From contig CAMVAF010000006.1 of NCBI GenBank assembly GCA_947165365.1, forward strand, positions 1 to 52,876: DNA of 52,876 nucleotides, written 5' to 3'. The position numbers and the translations under genes were made by a program. This DNA is from an uncultured Clostridia bacterium (GTDB taxonomy: Bacteria > Bacillota_I > Bacilli_A > RF39 > UBA660). Numbering within the stretch: the first letter of the stretch is position 1; every line of letters begins with the position of its first letter. Shown here one piece after another: positions 1-8,034 of the stretch. The notes beneath the pieces were generated by a model that saw nothing but the letters and a program-made list of their open reading frames with translations, did no database searches and had not been told where the DNA came from.

Positions 1-537
1 ATGAATTTCTTAAATAATTATGATGCAAATCATCCAGTAGGAACAAAAGCAGAAACTCCAGCAAATGGTAATGGAGATTTCATGAACTTCTTAAATAACT
101 ATGATGCAAATCATCCAGTAGGAGCAAAAGCAGAAACTCCAGCAAATGGCAATGGGGATTTCATGAATTTCTTAAATAATTATGATGCAAATCATCCAGT
201 AGGAGCAAAAGAAGAGATTCCTGCTATGAATAACACTGAATTGAATGTTGATAGTTATTTAAATAGTGGTGTTAAAGATAATAGTGTAATGATTAATAAT
301 GTTAATCCACCTATAACTACTAATTTTAACGCTAATTCATATGTAGAAGATAATCCAAATTATGTTGATGTATCAAAGGCAACTATTATTGATAATGTAG
401 ATATTATTATTAATGAATTAAAGGCTACCATTGAAAAAATTAAAAATCAAAGTAAATTTAAAGTTGATACAGATGAAATAGATTTTGATGATGTATATCA
501 AATAACAATTAAAATTGATAAGAGAGAAACTTTATAA
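1..537 (+). CDS. Repeat-containing protein of unknown function, probably 5'-partial
   Basis: I do not recognise this protein. It opens with three near-identical copies of a 27-residue unit (81 bp each, at 1-81, 82-162 and 163 to about 216; the third is cut short) containing the motif NNYDANHPVG. An Asn/Asp-rich linker follows, then a charged C-terminal segment of about 55 residues (KATIIDNVDIIINELK) that looks helical. There is no signal peptide or membrane segment. The ATG at position 1 lies at the window edge inside the repeats and no ribosome binding site is visible, so the true start is probably upstream and the repeat number unknown. It ends 92 bases before parA and has its own terminator, so it is not obviously in the parA operon. 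Confidence 0.6.
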   Translation: MNFLNNYDANHPVGTKAETPANGNGDFMNFLNNYDANHPVGAKAETPANGNGDFMNFLNNYDANHPVGAKEEIPAMNNTELNVDSYLNSGVKDNSVMINNVNPPITTNFNANSYVEDNPNYVDVSKATIIDNVDIIINELKATIEKIKNQSKFKVDTDEIDFDDVYQITIKIDKRETL

Positions 538-558
538 AAAAAGTTTTTCTTTTTTTGT
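527..558 (+). terminator. Rho-independent terminator after the repeat protein gene
   Basis: A 7-bp stem (AAACTTT with AAAGTTT, 527-533 and 540-546) overlaps the stop codon region and runs into a T-rich tract. It separates the repeat gene from parA. Confidence 0.6.
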
Positions 559-595
559 TTTATCTATTTCATTATTTGTTATTTTTTGGTATGAT

Positions 596-601
596 TATAA
601 T
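596..601 (+). promoter_or_regulatory. Probable -10 box of the parA-parB operon
   Basis: A perfect TATAAT lies 28 bases before the parA start. No strong -35 is seen at the ideal distance, so only the -10 is called. Confidence 0.5.
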
Positions 602-629
602 GGACTAATTTTTATAAGCAGGTGATAGT

Positions 630-1418
630 ATGGGAAAAGTAATTTCGTTAGTCAATCAAAAAGGTGGAGTAGGAAAGACTACTACAAGTATTAATTTATC
701 TGCATCATTAGCAGTAGAAGGAAAAAAGGTTTTACTTGTTGATTTAGACCCTCAAGGAAATGCAACTACAGGCGTAGGATTTAATAAAGGAGATATTGAT
801 TTAAGTATCTATGATGTATTTAATGGCACATGTGATATCAATTCAGCAATATTACATACAAAATTTAAGGATTTGGATTTATTACCATCATCACTTCAAT
901 TAGCAGGAGTTGATATTGAACTAATGGATAAAGGTAGGGAAGATCCTAATTTTAGAATGTCATTTCAATTCAAAAATAAAATTGATTTGTGTAAAAATAA
1001 TTATGATTACGTTATTGTAGATTGTCCTCCAACATTAGGAGTTATAACAACAAATGCACTCGTTGCTAGTGACTCTGTTATTATTCCTGTTCAATGTGAA
1101 TTTTATGCATTAGAAGGTATTACGCAATTATTAAATGCAATCATGTTAACAAAGAAAAAATTAAATCCTAATCTAAAACTTGAAGGAGTATTATTAACAA
1201 TGTTTGACTCGCGTGCTAATTTAAGTATTGAAGTAATCGAAGAAATTAGAAGTTATTTTAAAGATAAAGTATATACTACACTAATTCCAAGATTAATAAG
1301 ACTTGCTGAAGCACCAAGTCATGGTAAACCAATAATAGCATATGATCCAAAAAGTAAGGGGTCTTTGGCATATATGAATTTAGCGAAGGAAGTGATTATT
1401 AGAAATGGAAACACCTAG
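630..1418 (+). CDS. parA: ParA/Soj chromosome-partitioning ATPase
   Basis: This is a deviant-Walker ParA ATPase that, with ParB, segregates or organises the origin region on the nucleoid. The deviant Walker A motif KGGVGKTT is at residues 11-18, LLVDLDPQGN follows near 35-45, and the Walker B-like VIVDCPP is near 128. At 262 residues it has the length of chromosomal Soj proteins, with no N-terminal DNA-binding extension as in plasmid type Ia ParA. The ATG has a good ribosome binding site (AGGTGA five bases upstream). parB starts inside its 3' end with a 14-base overlap, so the two are translationally coupled. Identification is firm; origin proximity is inferred from the family and the neighbouring genes. 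Confidence 0.96.
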   Translation: MGKVISLVNQKGGVGKTTTSINLSASLAVEGKKVLLVDLDPQGNATTGVGFNKGDIDLSIYDVFNGTCDINSAILHTKFKDLDLLPSSLQLAGVDIELMDKGREDPNFRMSFQFKNKIDLCKNNYDYVIVDCPPTLGVITTNALVASDSVIIPVQCEFYALEGITQLLNAIMLTKKKLNPNLKLEGVLLTMFDSRANLSIEVIEEIRSYFKDKVYTTLIPRLIRLAEAPSHGKPIIAYDPKSKGSLAYMNLAKEVIIRNGNT

Positions 1419-2289
1419 AAGAAGAGCCTTAGGAAAAGGACTAGAAGAATTATTTAGTACAGAAGTATTAGATTTTGATTCATTAGAAGAAAAGATTGTA
1501 ACAGAAACACCAAAAGAAGAAATAATTGATATTAAGTTAGATGAGTTAAGAAGTAATCCATATCAACCAAGAAAAGTATTTGATGAAGTAGCCTTAAATG
1601 AACTTGCATCATCTATTAAAGAACATGGAGTATTTCAACCTATCATCGTAAAAAAAAGTATTAAAGGTTATGAAATAATAGCAGGTGAAAGAAGAGTTAA
1701 AGCATCCCGTATAGCAGGTCTTGAAACTGTACCAGCCATTGTTCGTGAGTTTGATGATACCGAAATGATGGAAATAGCCTTACTTGAAAATTTACAAAGA
1801 GAAGATTTAAATGCTATTGAAGAAGCAATGGCTTATGTAAAAATCATGGAAGCTAAAAATTTAACCCATGAAGAACTTGCTAAAGTTTTAGGAAAAAGTC
1901 AATCATATGTTACTAATACTATTGGTTTATTGAGATTGCCTGAAGAAGTTAAAGATTTAGTAATAAATGATAAATTATCTATGACACATGCAAGAATTCT
2001 TTCAAAAATGAGTGATAAATCTACTATTCTTAATCTAGCAAATAAAGTAATGAATGAAGGATTATCAGTAAGAGATTTGGAAGAAATAGCAAAAGGTAAT
2101 GATATTTCAAAAATTGTTAAAGTTGAGAGAAAAGTTAAAGAGACTGATAAAGAATATAAGTATGCTGAAGAATTACTTTGTGAAAAACTAGGTACTAAAG
2201 TAAGAGTATATAAAAATAAAATTGAAATTAAATATAAAGATGTTGATGACTTGAATCGTATCCTTGAAATACTAGATGTTGCAAAATAG
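1405..2289 (+). CDS. parB: ParB/Spo0J centromere-binding CTPase
   Basis: ParB nuclease-fold/CTPase domain is at about residues 40-130, with the hallmark NPYQPRK and the GERR motif (IIAGERRVKAS). The helix-turn-helix region follows (LTHEELAKVLGKSQSYVTN, about 150-172). A C-terminal dimerisation segment ends the 294-residue protein. It binds parS sites, spreads as a CTP-dependent clamp and loads condensin in the family. The basic N-terminus (RRRALGKGLEELF) is the usual ParA-contact box. Translation starts within parA. No canonical parS was found in the window. Confidence 0.96.
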   Translation: METPRRRALGKGLEELFSTEVLDFDSLEEKIVTETPKEEIIDIKLDELRSNPYQPRKVFDEVALNELASSIKEHGVFQPIIVKKSIKGYEIIAGERRVKASRIAGLETVPAIVREFDDTEMMEIALLENLQREDLNAIEEAMAYVKIMEAKNLTHEELAKVLGKSQSYVTNTIGLLRLPEEVKDLVINDKLSMTHARILSKMSDKSTILNLANKVMNEGLSVRDLEEIAKGNDISKIVKVERKVKETDKEYKYAEELLCEKLGTKVRVYKNKIEIKYKDVDDLNRILEILDVAK

Positions 2290-2297
2290 GTGAAAAT

Positions 2298-2489
2298 ATG
2301 GATAAAAATTATGATGTAGGAAATTTAGTAGTATTAAAAAAGGGACATCCATGTGGTGAAAATCTTTGGGAAATAGTAAAATTAGGAGCAGATATTAGAA
2401 TTAAGTGTACTAAATGTGGAAGAATTGTTATTATCCCAAGAATTGAGTTTAATAAAAAAATAAAAAAAGTTATGGAAAAGGGTCATTAA
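2298..2489 (+). CDS. DUF951 small zinc-ribbon-like protein
   Basis: This 63-residue protein matches the DUF951 pattern: N-terminal VGNLVVLKKGHPCGENLWEI followed by RIKCTKCGRIV with a CxxC pair. The family commonly sits next to parB and ychF in Firmicutes; its function is unknown. The cysteines suggest metal binding (inference). It starts 8 bases after parB with ATG following a GTGAAA-type site, and the next gene begins two bases after its stop, so it is part of the same operon. Confidence 0.88.
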   Translation: MDKNYDVGNLVVLKKGHPCGENLWEIVKLGADIRIKCTKCGRIVIIPRIEFNKKIKKVMEKGH

Positions 2490-2491
2490 TT

Positions 2492-4093
2492 ATGTTTAAA
2501 AAAAATAAAATGAAAGTTAAATTAAAAAGAAGGTCTTTTGAACCGGTAACAGGTTATATTCTTTTAACTATACTTGTTGTTGTATTAAGTGGAATATTAT
2601 CGCTATTTAATTTTGGAACAACATACAATGTTCTTGATTCAGTAAAAATGGAAATGGTATCTTTAACAGCAGAAACCTTTAATTTATTTAGTTTTGATGG
2701 ATTAAAATATATTGTAAGTAATGCTTCAAGAAACTTTATTGTTTTTGCGCCATTATCAATGTATTTAGTCGGAATGATAGGTGTGGTTGTAGCATCTGGA
2801 AGTGGATTTATTGATGTTTTATTTAAAAGAATGTTTGAAAAAATGAATAGTAAATTTCTAACATTTCTTGTTGTTTTTATAGCAACAATATCATCTCTAA
2901 TTAATGAAGTAGGTTTTGTTATTTTAATACCGATTTCTGCCTTTATCTATAAAGCAAAAAAGAGAAATCCGATGATTGGTGTATCAGCTGCATTTGCAGG
3001 GTGTGCTTTTGGGTATGGAACCAGTATTTTTATTGGATCAATTGAAACACAAATGATTCCGTATACTGAAGCAGCAGCAAGATTAGTTGATAAAACATAC
3101 CATGTAAGTTTGTTATCTAATTTGTATATAATGATTGCTTCAAGTATTATTTTGTCAATCGTGGGAACTTTAATTATCGAAAAAATAATCGCCCCATCTC
3201 TTGGTAAATATCGAACAAAAAAAGAATTAGAATTAACAGATTCCTTAGAAATCATTGATGATGAAGAACTAGAACAAAATATGATAAGTACAAATTATAA
3301 TGAGAAAAAAGGATTTAAAGTTGCCAGTATTGTTGCATTAATTTTTGTATTATTCTTTATTTATTCGGTTATTCCAGGTCTTCCAGGATCAGGATTACTA
3401 CTTGATTATGGTGAAAAAACTTATTTAAAGCAAATATTTGGTGAAAATTCATATTTTCAAGATGGATTTACTTATATGATAGCCTTATTATTTGCTATAT
3501 CAGGTTTAGTCTTTGGTTTTGTATCAAAGAAATTTAAAAACGAAAGAGATGTTATCAAGGCATGTCATGAACCATTATCGGAAGTTGGTAAAATGTTACT
3601 ATTACTATTTGTAGCATCCCAATTTGCTGGTGTATTTAGAAAATCTAATATAGGTACAGTAATAACAGGTATTTTATCAAATATATTATCAAACTTTTCC
3701 TTTAGTGGAATATTTTATCTATTAATTGCTATTGTAATTATGATGATAAGTGATTATTTCTTAACAGGAGTACAAGCAAAATGGGCAATTTTTGCACCAT
3801 GTATTATTCCTATTTTAATGAAAAGTAATATGTCTGCTCAATTTGTACAGTTTGCTATGCGTGGAGTAGATTCTATGACTAATGGTATTACTCCATTATA
3901 TGCTTATTTTGTTATATATATAGGATATCTAAATATATATAATATAAGAGAGGATAAGCCAATATCTATTGGTGATGGAATAAAAATTATTATGCCATAT
4001 TTTGTTATAATAAGCATTACATGGATTTTAATATTGATTGGTTGGTATATTATTGGTCTTCCAATAGGACCAGGTGTATATCCAACTGTATAG
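2492..4093 (+). CDS. AbgT-family transporter
   Basis: A 533-residue polytopic membrane protein with roughly 12 hydrophobic segments. It resembles the AbgT family (p-aminobenzoyl-glutamate uptake or antimetabolite efflux). Family-type features include FIVFAPLSMYLVGMIGVVVASGSGFI in the first third and the C-terminal QAKWAIFAPCIIPILM with DSMTNGITPLYAYF. A cytosolic acidic loop (residues about 245-270, rich in Glu/Asp) splits the two halves. The basic N-terminus suggests an inside start. It sits between DUF951 and ychF with only 2- and 9-base gaps, an operon position that says nothing about substrate. The exact substrate cannot be read from the sequence. Confidence 0.85.
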   Translation: MFKKNKMKVKLKRRSFEPVTGYILLTILVVVLSGILSLFNFGTTYNVLDSVKMEMVSLTAETFNLFSFDGLKYIVSNASRNFIVFAPLSMYLVGMIGVVVASGSGFIDVLFKRMFEKMNSKFLTFLVVFIATISSLINEVGFVILIPISAFIYKAKKRNPMIGVSAAFAGCAFGYGTSIFIGSIETQMIPYTEAAARLVDKTYHVSLLSNLYIMIASSIILSIVGTLIIEKIIAPSLGKYRTKKELELTDSLEIIDDEELEQNMISTNYNEKKGFKVASIVALIFVLFFIYSVIPGLPGSGLLLDYGEKTYLKQIFGENSYFQDGFTYMIALLFAISGLVFGFVSKKFKNERDVIKACHEPLSEVGKMLLLLFVASQFAGVFRKSNIGTVITGILSNILSNFSFSGIFYLLIAIVIMMISDYFLTGVQAKWAIFAPCIIPILMKSNMSAQFVQFAMRGVDSMTNGITPLYAYFVIYIGYLNIYNIREDKPISIGDGIKIIMPYFVIISITWILILIGWYIIGLPIGPGVYPTV

Positions 4094-4102
4094 GGAGGTT
4101 TT

Positions 4103-5200
4103 ATGAGTTTAAAAGCAGGTATTGTAGGTTTACCAAATGTTGGTAAATCAACGTTATTTAATGCAATAACAAAGCAAAATATTTTAGCAGCAAATTATCC
4201 ATTTGCAACAATTGAACCTAATGTAGGTGTTGTTATGGTACCAGATGAACGAATTAATGTTTTAGATGAAATGTACCATCCAGAAAGATTAATTCCCACA
4301 AGTTTTGAATTTACTGATATCGCAGGACTAGTTAAAGGAGCTTCCAAAGGAGATGGATTAGGTAATAAATTTTTATCTCATATAAGAGAGGTCGATGCTA
4401 TTGTCGAAGTAGTTAGATGTTTTGATGATGATAATATTATTCATGTCGAGGGGGCCCCTGATCCTATAAGAGATATTGATATTATCAATTTAGAATTATC
4501 TTTAGCAGATCTTGAAATAATTAATAATCGTTTAGATAAAATAAAAAAGAAAGCAGAAACATCAAAAGATAAAGAAGCATTAATTGAAGTAGCTTTAATG
4601 GAAAAGGCAAGAAATGCCTTAGAAAAAAATGTTCCTTTAAGAATGATTGATTTTACAGAAGAAGAGAAAAAAATTCTAAAACCATTTTGTTTTTTGACAA
4701 TAAAACCAATTATCTATCTAGCTAATGTTAAAGATGATGAATATAATAATGATAATATGTATTATCAAGCTATTTTAGATTATGCCAATAGCGAAGGAAG
4801 CCGTGCCATTAAAATATCTGCAAAACTAGAGTCAGATTTAATAGATTATACCGATGAAGAAAAAAAAGAAATGTTTGAAATGTTAGGTATTTCTGAAAGT
4901 GGTATAGAATCTTTGATTAAAACAACTTATGAATTATTAGGTTTAAGAACCTATTTTACAGTTGGAAGCGATGAAGTAAGAGCATGGACATTTAAAAAAG
5001 GAATGAATGCGAGAGATTGCGCAGGCATTATTCATAGTGATTTTAGAGATGGTTTTATTAAAGCAGAAATAATGTCGTATGAAGATTTAATAGAATGTGG
5101 ATCTGAATTAAAAGTTAAAGAAGCAGGAAAATTTAGAATAGAAGGAAAAGATTATCTTATGCAAGATGGTGATATTTGTCATTTTAGATTTAATAAATAA
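4103..5200 (+). CDS. ychF: YchF/Ola1-type redox-regulated ATPase
   Basis: An Obg-superfamily P-loop protein of 365 residues, the usual YchF length. G1 is GLPNVGKST (residues 9-17), the G3-like DIAGLVKGASKGDGLGN follows near residue 73, and a helical hairpin lies in the middle. The C-terminal TGS domain ends with the typical GKFRIEGKDYLMQDGDICHFRFN. The family prefers ATP over GTP and associates with ribosomes. A strong SD (GGGAGG) precedes the ATG, 9 bases after the transporter gene. Confidence 0.97.
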   Translation: MSLKAGIVGLPNVGKSTLFNAITKQNILAANYPFATIEPNVGVVMVPDERINVLDEMYHPERLIPTSFEFTDIAGLVKGASKGDGLGNKFLSHIREVDAIVEVVRCFDDDNIIHVEGAPDPIRDIDIINLELSLADLEIINNRLDKIKKKAETSKDKEALIEVALMEKARNALEKNVPLRMIDFTEEEKKILKPFCFLTIKPIIYLANVKDDEYNNDNMYYQAILDYANSEGSRAIKISAKLESDLIDYTDEEKKEMFEMLGISESGIESLIKTTYELLGLRTYFTVGSDEVRAWTFKKGMNARDCAGIIHSDFRDGFIKAEIMSYEDLIECGSELKVKEAGKFRIEGKDYLMQDGDICHFRFNK

Positions 5201-5238
5201 AAATAATGTAAATTAATAAATAATTTGACAAATATAAA

Positions 5239-5267
5239 TTGATTTTTAAAAAATTATGTTATATAAT
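5239..5267 (+). promoter_or_regulatory. Sigma-A-type promoter for spoVG
   Basis: TTGATT (5239-5244), a 17-base spacer and TATAAT (5262-5267), followed by a strong SD for spoVG. A second TTGACA lies at 5225 without a well-placed -10. It does not look like the SigH promoter known for Bacillus spoVG. Confidence 0.6.
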
Positions 5268-5301
5268 TTATTTAGAATAATTTCCAAGGAGGTATATAAG
5301 C

Positions 5302-5616
5302 ATGAAAATTACAAAAGTGCAAGGAAGAAAATTCGAAAGACCAAATTCAAATGTGAAAGGAATTGTAGAGGTAACTCTAGATGATTGTTTTGTTATTAAA
5401 GACATCAGAATCATTGAAAAACCAGAAAAAGTAGTTGTTGCTATGCCTAGCAAAATCATACCTGGTAGAAATGAAGATGGAACAATCAACGAGGAAGTTA
5501 AAATCCATGTTGATTTAGCTCATCCAATTAACGCTGAAACTAGAAAAATGTTTAATGATACTATTCTAGGAGCATACGAAAGAGCAACTTCTAACGAATT
5601 TAAAGAAGAATTTTAG
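5302..5616 (+). CDS. spoVG: SpoVG regulatory protein
   Basis: A 104-residue SpoVG-family site-specific nucleic-acid-binding regulator. The conserved core is present: opening MKITKVQ, then VKGIVEVTLDDCFVIKDIRIIE and the signature VAMPSKIIPGRNEDG, and DLAHPINAETRKMF near the C-terminus. It affects septation, sporulation and virulence regulation in other Firmicutes, and also occurs in non-sporulating species. It stands as its own transcription unit, with a promoter about 35 bases upstream, a consensus SD (AAGGAGG) and a terminator overlapping its stop codon. Confidence 0.97.
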   Translation: MKITKVQGRKFERPNSNVKGIVEVTLDDCFVIKDIRIIEKPEKVVVAMPSKIIPGRNEDGTINEEVKIHVDLAHPINAETRKMFNDTILGAYERATSNEFKEEF

Positions 5617-5643
5617 AAAAGAGTTATTCTTTTCTTTTTTTTT
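5616..5643 (+). terminator. Terminator of spoVG
   Basis: Perfect 7-bp stem GAAAAGA (5616-5622) with TCTTTTC (5628-5634), 5-base loop, then a run of T. It begins at the last base of the stop codon. Confidence 0.85.
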
Positions 5644-5670
5644 CATAAAATTTAATGGAGGCATACACAC

Positions 5671-5961
5671 ATGGAAAAAGAAAAAGAATTAAATTCATTT
5701 AATCATAGTGTAAATATTATAGAAAGAAAAAATATCTTAATCACTGGTGTAAAAAAAGTGGATAGCTTTGATAATGAAGAATTTCTAGTAGAAACCATAA
5801 TGGGATATCTAGTATTAAAGGGAGAAGATTTAGAATTAGTTAAACTTGATACATTACAAGGAACAGTGACAATTAAAGGATTTATTAAAAGTTTTGATTA
5901 CCTTGAAGATAATACCAAAAAAGAGAAGGAAGGCTCTATTTTTAATAGGTTATTTAAATAA
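5671..5961 (+). CDS. yabP: YabP/YqfC-family sporulation protein
   Basis: A 96-residue YabP-family protein. The conserved pattern is an N-terminal NIIERKNILITGVKKVDSFD, then a beta-rich core with MGYLVLKGEDLELVKLD and TVTIKGFIKSFDY, and a charged tail. In Bacillus, YabP is needed for spore coat assembly downstream of SigE. It is followed immediately by yabQ with a one-base overlap, then divIC, the same order as in Bacillus subtilis. Start ATG has a GGAGG site. Its presence argues for a sporulating lineage. Confidence 0.9.
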   Translation: MEKEKELNSFNHSVNIIERKNILITGVKKVDSFDNEEFLVETIMGYLVLKGEDLELVKLDTLQGTVTIKGFIKSFDYLEDNTKKEKEGSIFNRLFK

Positions 5962-6254
5962 TGGAATTATCAGTACAAATTAAAAGCATTATTATGTCCT
6001 TTTTATATGGAATATTATATAGTGTAAACTTTAATTTATTCTATAATTTATTGTTTACAAAATACAAAATAATCAATATAATTACAAATTTTTTCTTTAA
6101 TATTATATCTTTTGGTATCTATTTTTTGCTTTTGTATATTATTAATCAAGGTGTAGTTCATTTGTATTTTTTAGTATCTTTTTTACTTGGTTTTTTAATT
6201 TATAATAAAATATTTGTCAAGTTACAAGTAAAGTGGCAAAAAATAAAGTTTTAA
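5961..6254 (+). CDS. yabQ: YabQ spore-cortex membrane protein
   Basis: A 97-residue membrane protein with three or four hydrophobic segments and the YabQ signature start, with IKSIIMSFLYGILYSVNF followed by a loop ending in KYKIIN. In Bacillus YabQ is a forespore-surrounding membrane protein required for cortex formation. The ATG overlaps the yabP stop by one base. At 97 residues it is shorter than Bacillus YabQ (about 210), ending right after the conserved membrane domain, so the C-terminal extension is absent. Confidence 0.85.
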   Translation: MELSVQIKSIIMSFLYGILYSVNFNLFYNLLFTKYKIINIITNFFFNIISFGIYFLLLYIINQGVVHLYFLVSFLLGFLIYNKIFVKLQVKWQKIKF

Positions 6255-6262
6255 CAATTGAA

Positions 6263-6278
6263 AAAAACATGTGTTTTT
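6263..6278 (+). terminator. Weak hairpin between yabQ and divIC
   Basis: AAAAAC and GTTTTT with a 4-base loop, directly after yabQ. The stem is almost all A-T, so termination is uncertain. Confidence 0.35.
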
Positions 6279-6303
6279 GCTATTATTAAATTAGGAGAGT
6301 GTC

Positions 6304-6615
6304 ATGAAAAAAAGAAAGAAAACAGTCATGAAAAAAAATACTAGAAGATTTTTAGTTTTTGGTATATCTTCTTTCTTTGTTATTGCCGTTGTATTGGTAA
6401 GTGTCTCCAAAATAGTATTTGAAATAATTGATAAATATAAAGAAGCAAGTGAATTAGAAGAAAAGAAAATAGCTCTTGAAGAAAAAGAAAAAGATTTAAA
6501 TAATGAAATTCTTAAATTACAAGATCAAGAATATCTTGCTGGATACGCTAGAGAAAAATATTTTTATTCCAAAAATGGTGAATTAATTATTAGGATCCCA
6601 TCCAATAAAGAATAA
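6304..6615 (+). CDS. divIC: DivIC/FtsB-family septum-formation initiator
   Basis: A 103-residue bitopic protein. It has a basic cytosolic tail, one membrane segment (about residues 17-40), then a coiled coil of Glu/Lys heptads (about 45-75), ending in the family motif QDQEYLAGYAREKYFYSKNG. DivIC joins FtsL and DivIB in the divisome and activates septal peptidoglycan synthesis. It lies between yabQ and tilS as in Bacillus, has SD AGGAG, and is followed by a strong terminator, so tilS has its own promoter or readthrough. Confidence 0.93.
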   Translation: MKKRKKTVMKKNTRRFLVFGISSFFVIAVVLVSVSKIVFEIIDKYKEASELEEKKIALEEKEKDLNNEILKLQDQEYLAGYAREKYFYSKNGELIIRIPSNKE

Positions 6616-6629
6616 ATTTATAAAAAAAT

Positions 6630-6659
6630 AAAAAATATCTTGCTATAAAGATATTTTTT
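6630..6659 (+). terminator. Terminator of divIC
   Basis: A perfect 12-bp stem (AAAAAATATCTT, 6630-6641, with its complement at 6648-6659) and a 6-base loop; the descending arm ends in six T. Confidence 0.88.
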
Positions 6660-6697
6660 CTATACAATAAGGTAAAAGAAATTTTTAAGGAGATCTA

Positions 6698-8023
6698 ATG
6701 AAAGAAGTTTATAACTTTTTATTAAATAAAGTAAAATTAACAAAAGAAGATGTAATCGTTGCTGGTGTATCTGCAGGACCTGATTCCATGGCTCTTTTAT
6801 ATATTTTAGAAGATATTAGAAAAAAGATTCCATTTAAGATAATTGTTGCACACATTAATCACAACTTAAGAAAAGAAAGTGAAGAAGAAGCATCATTTTT
6901 AAAAGAATATTGCTTAGCACATAATATAATCTTTGAATATATGAAAATAGAAGAATATGGTGATGATAATTTTCATAATGAAGCAAGAAACATCAGATAT
7001 CGTTTTTATGATGAATTAATAAATAAGTATCAAGCAAACTATTTAATGACAGGGCATCACGGTGATGATTTGATGGAAACTATTCTTATGCGATTAACAA
7101 GAGGATCTACATTAAGAGGATATAGTGGTTTTTCAAGTATTATTGATAAAGGTAACTATCAGATTATAAGACCATTAATATTTGTTACTAAAAAAGATTT
7201 AGAAAACTTTGATATAGAAAATAATATTCCATATCGTATTGATAAAAGTAATTTTAAAGATAAATATACAAGAAATAGATATCGAAAAGTAGTGTTACCA
7301 TTTTTAAAAGAAGAAGATCCATATGTTAATCAAAAATTTCTTAAATTTAGTAATATGTTAGAAGAATATAGTGATTTTTTTGATAAATTAATCACTTTAG
7401 AAAAAGATAGAGTATATAAAGATGGTATTATTGATGTAAATATTATGAAAAATTTAGAACCAATTATTCAAAAAGGAATCATAGAATATATTTACAGAAA
7501 TATTTATGAAGATGATTTAATAATGATTGATACAAGACATATTGATTTAATGATGCAAGCCATTAATTCTAATAAAGAAAGATTATCATTTAACTTGCCC
7601 AATGACTACATTATTGAAAAAAATGGTAATAAAGTATATTTAAGAAAAGAAATTAAAGCTATTATGCCATATGATATTGAACTTCATGATGAAGTGTTTT
7701 TACCAAATGGAATGACTATAAAAAGAATTACGGAATGTCTAAAAGATGGTAATGATATTATGAGAATTAATTCTAAAGATGTATCACTTCCACTACGTGT
7801 TAGAACAAGAAAACAAGGTGATAAAATGACTATTAAAAATTTTTCAGGTACTAAAAAAGTAAGTGATATTTTAATAAATAGTAAAATACCAAAAAGAGAA
7901 AGAGATTCTTGGCCAATAGTTGTTGATTCTAAAGACACTATAATTTGGATTCCCAAAATAAAAAAATCAAAATATAATAGACTAAAAGATGATAAATGTG
8001 ATATAATATTTAAATGTCTATAG
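6698..8023 (+). CDS. tilS: tRNA(Ile)-lysidine synthase TilS
   Basis: TilS makes lysidine at C34 of the tRNA-Ile that reads AUA, using ATP and lysine. The PP-loop N-ATPase domain is at about residues 18-215, with HINHNLR and MTGHHGDDLMETILMRLTRGS. A middle region and the C-terminal TilS domain follow (RTRKQGDKM, then the FSGTKKVSDILINSKIPK segment). The P-loop reads SAGPDS (residues 25-30) instead of the usual SGGxDS, a Gly to Ala change at a normally invariant position. Length is 441 residues, normal for the family. SD AAGGAG precedes the ATG, and ftsH follows 11 bases after the stop. Confidence 0.94.
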   Translation: MKEVYNFLLNKVKLTKEDVIVAGVSAGPDSMALLYILEDIRKKIPFKIIVAHINHNLRKESEEEASFLKEYCLAHNIIFEYMKIEEYGDDNFHNEARNIRYRFYDELINKYQANYLMTGHHGDDLMETILMRLTRGSTLRGYSGFSSIIDKGNYQIIRPLIFVTKKDLENFDIENNIPYRIDKSNFKDKYTRNRYRKVVLPFLKEEDPYVNQKFLKFSNMLEEYSDFFDKLITLEKDRVYKDGIIDVNIMKNLEPIIQKGIIEYIYRNIYEDDLIMIDTRHIDLMMQAINSNKERLSFNLPNDYIIEKNGNKVYLRKEIKAIMPYDIELHDEVFLPNGMTIKRITECLKDGNDIMRINSKDVSLPLRVRTRKQGDKMTIKNFSGTKKVSDILINSKIPKRERDSWPIVVDSKDTIIWIPKIKKSKYNRLKDDKCDIIFKCL

Positions 8024-8034
8024 GAGGAAAAAAT

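Noticed and set aside
630..2289. Plasmid partition module
   Set aside because: ParA is the short Soj type and the neighbours are chromosomal genes near the origin, so this is the chromosomal pair.
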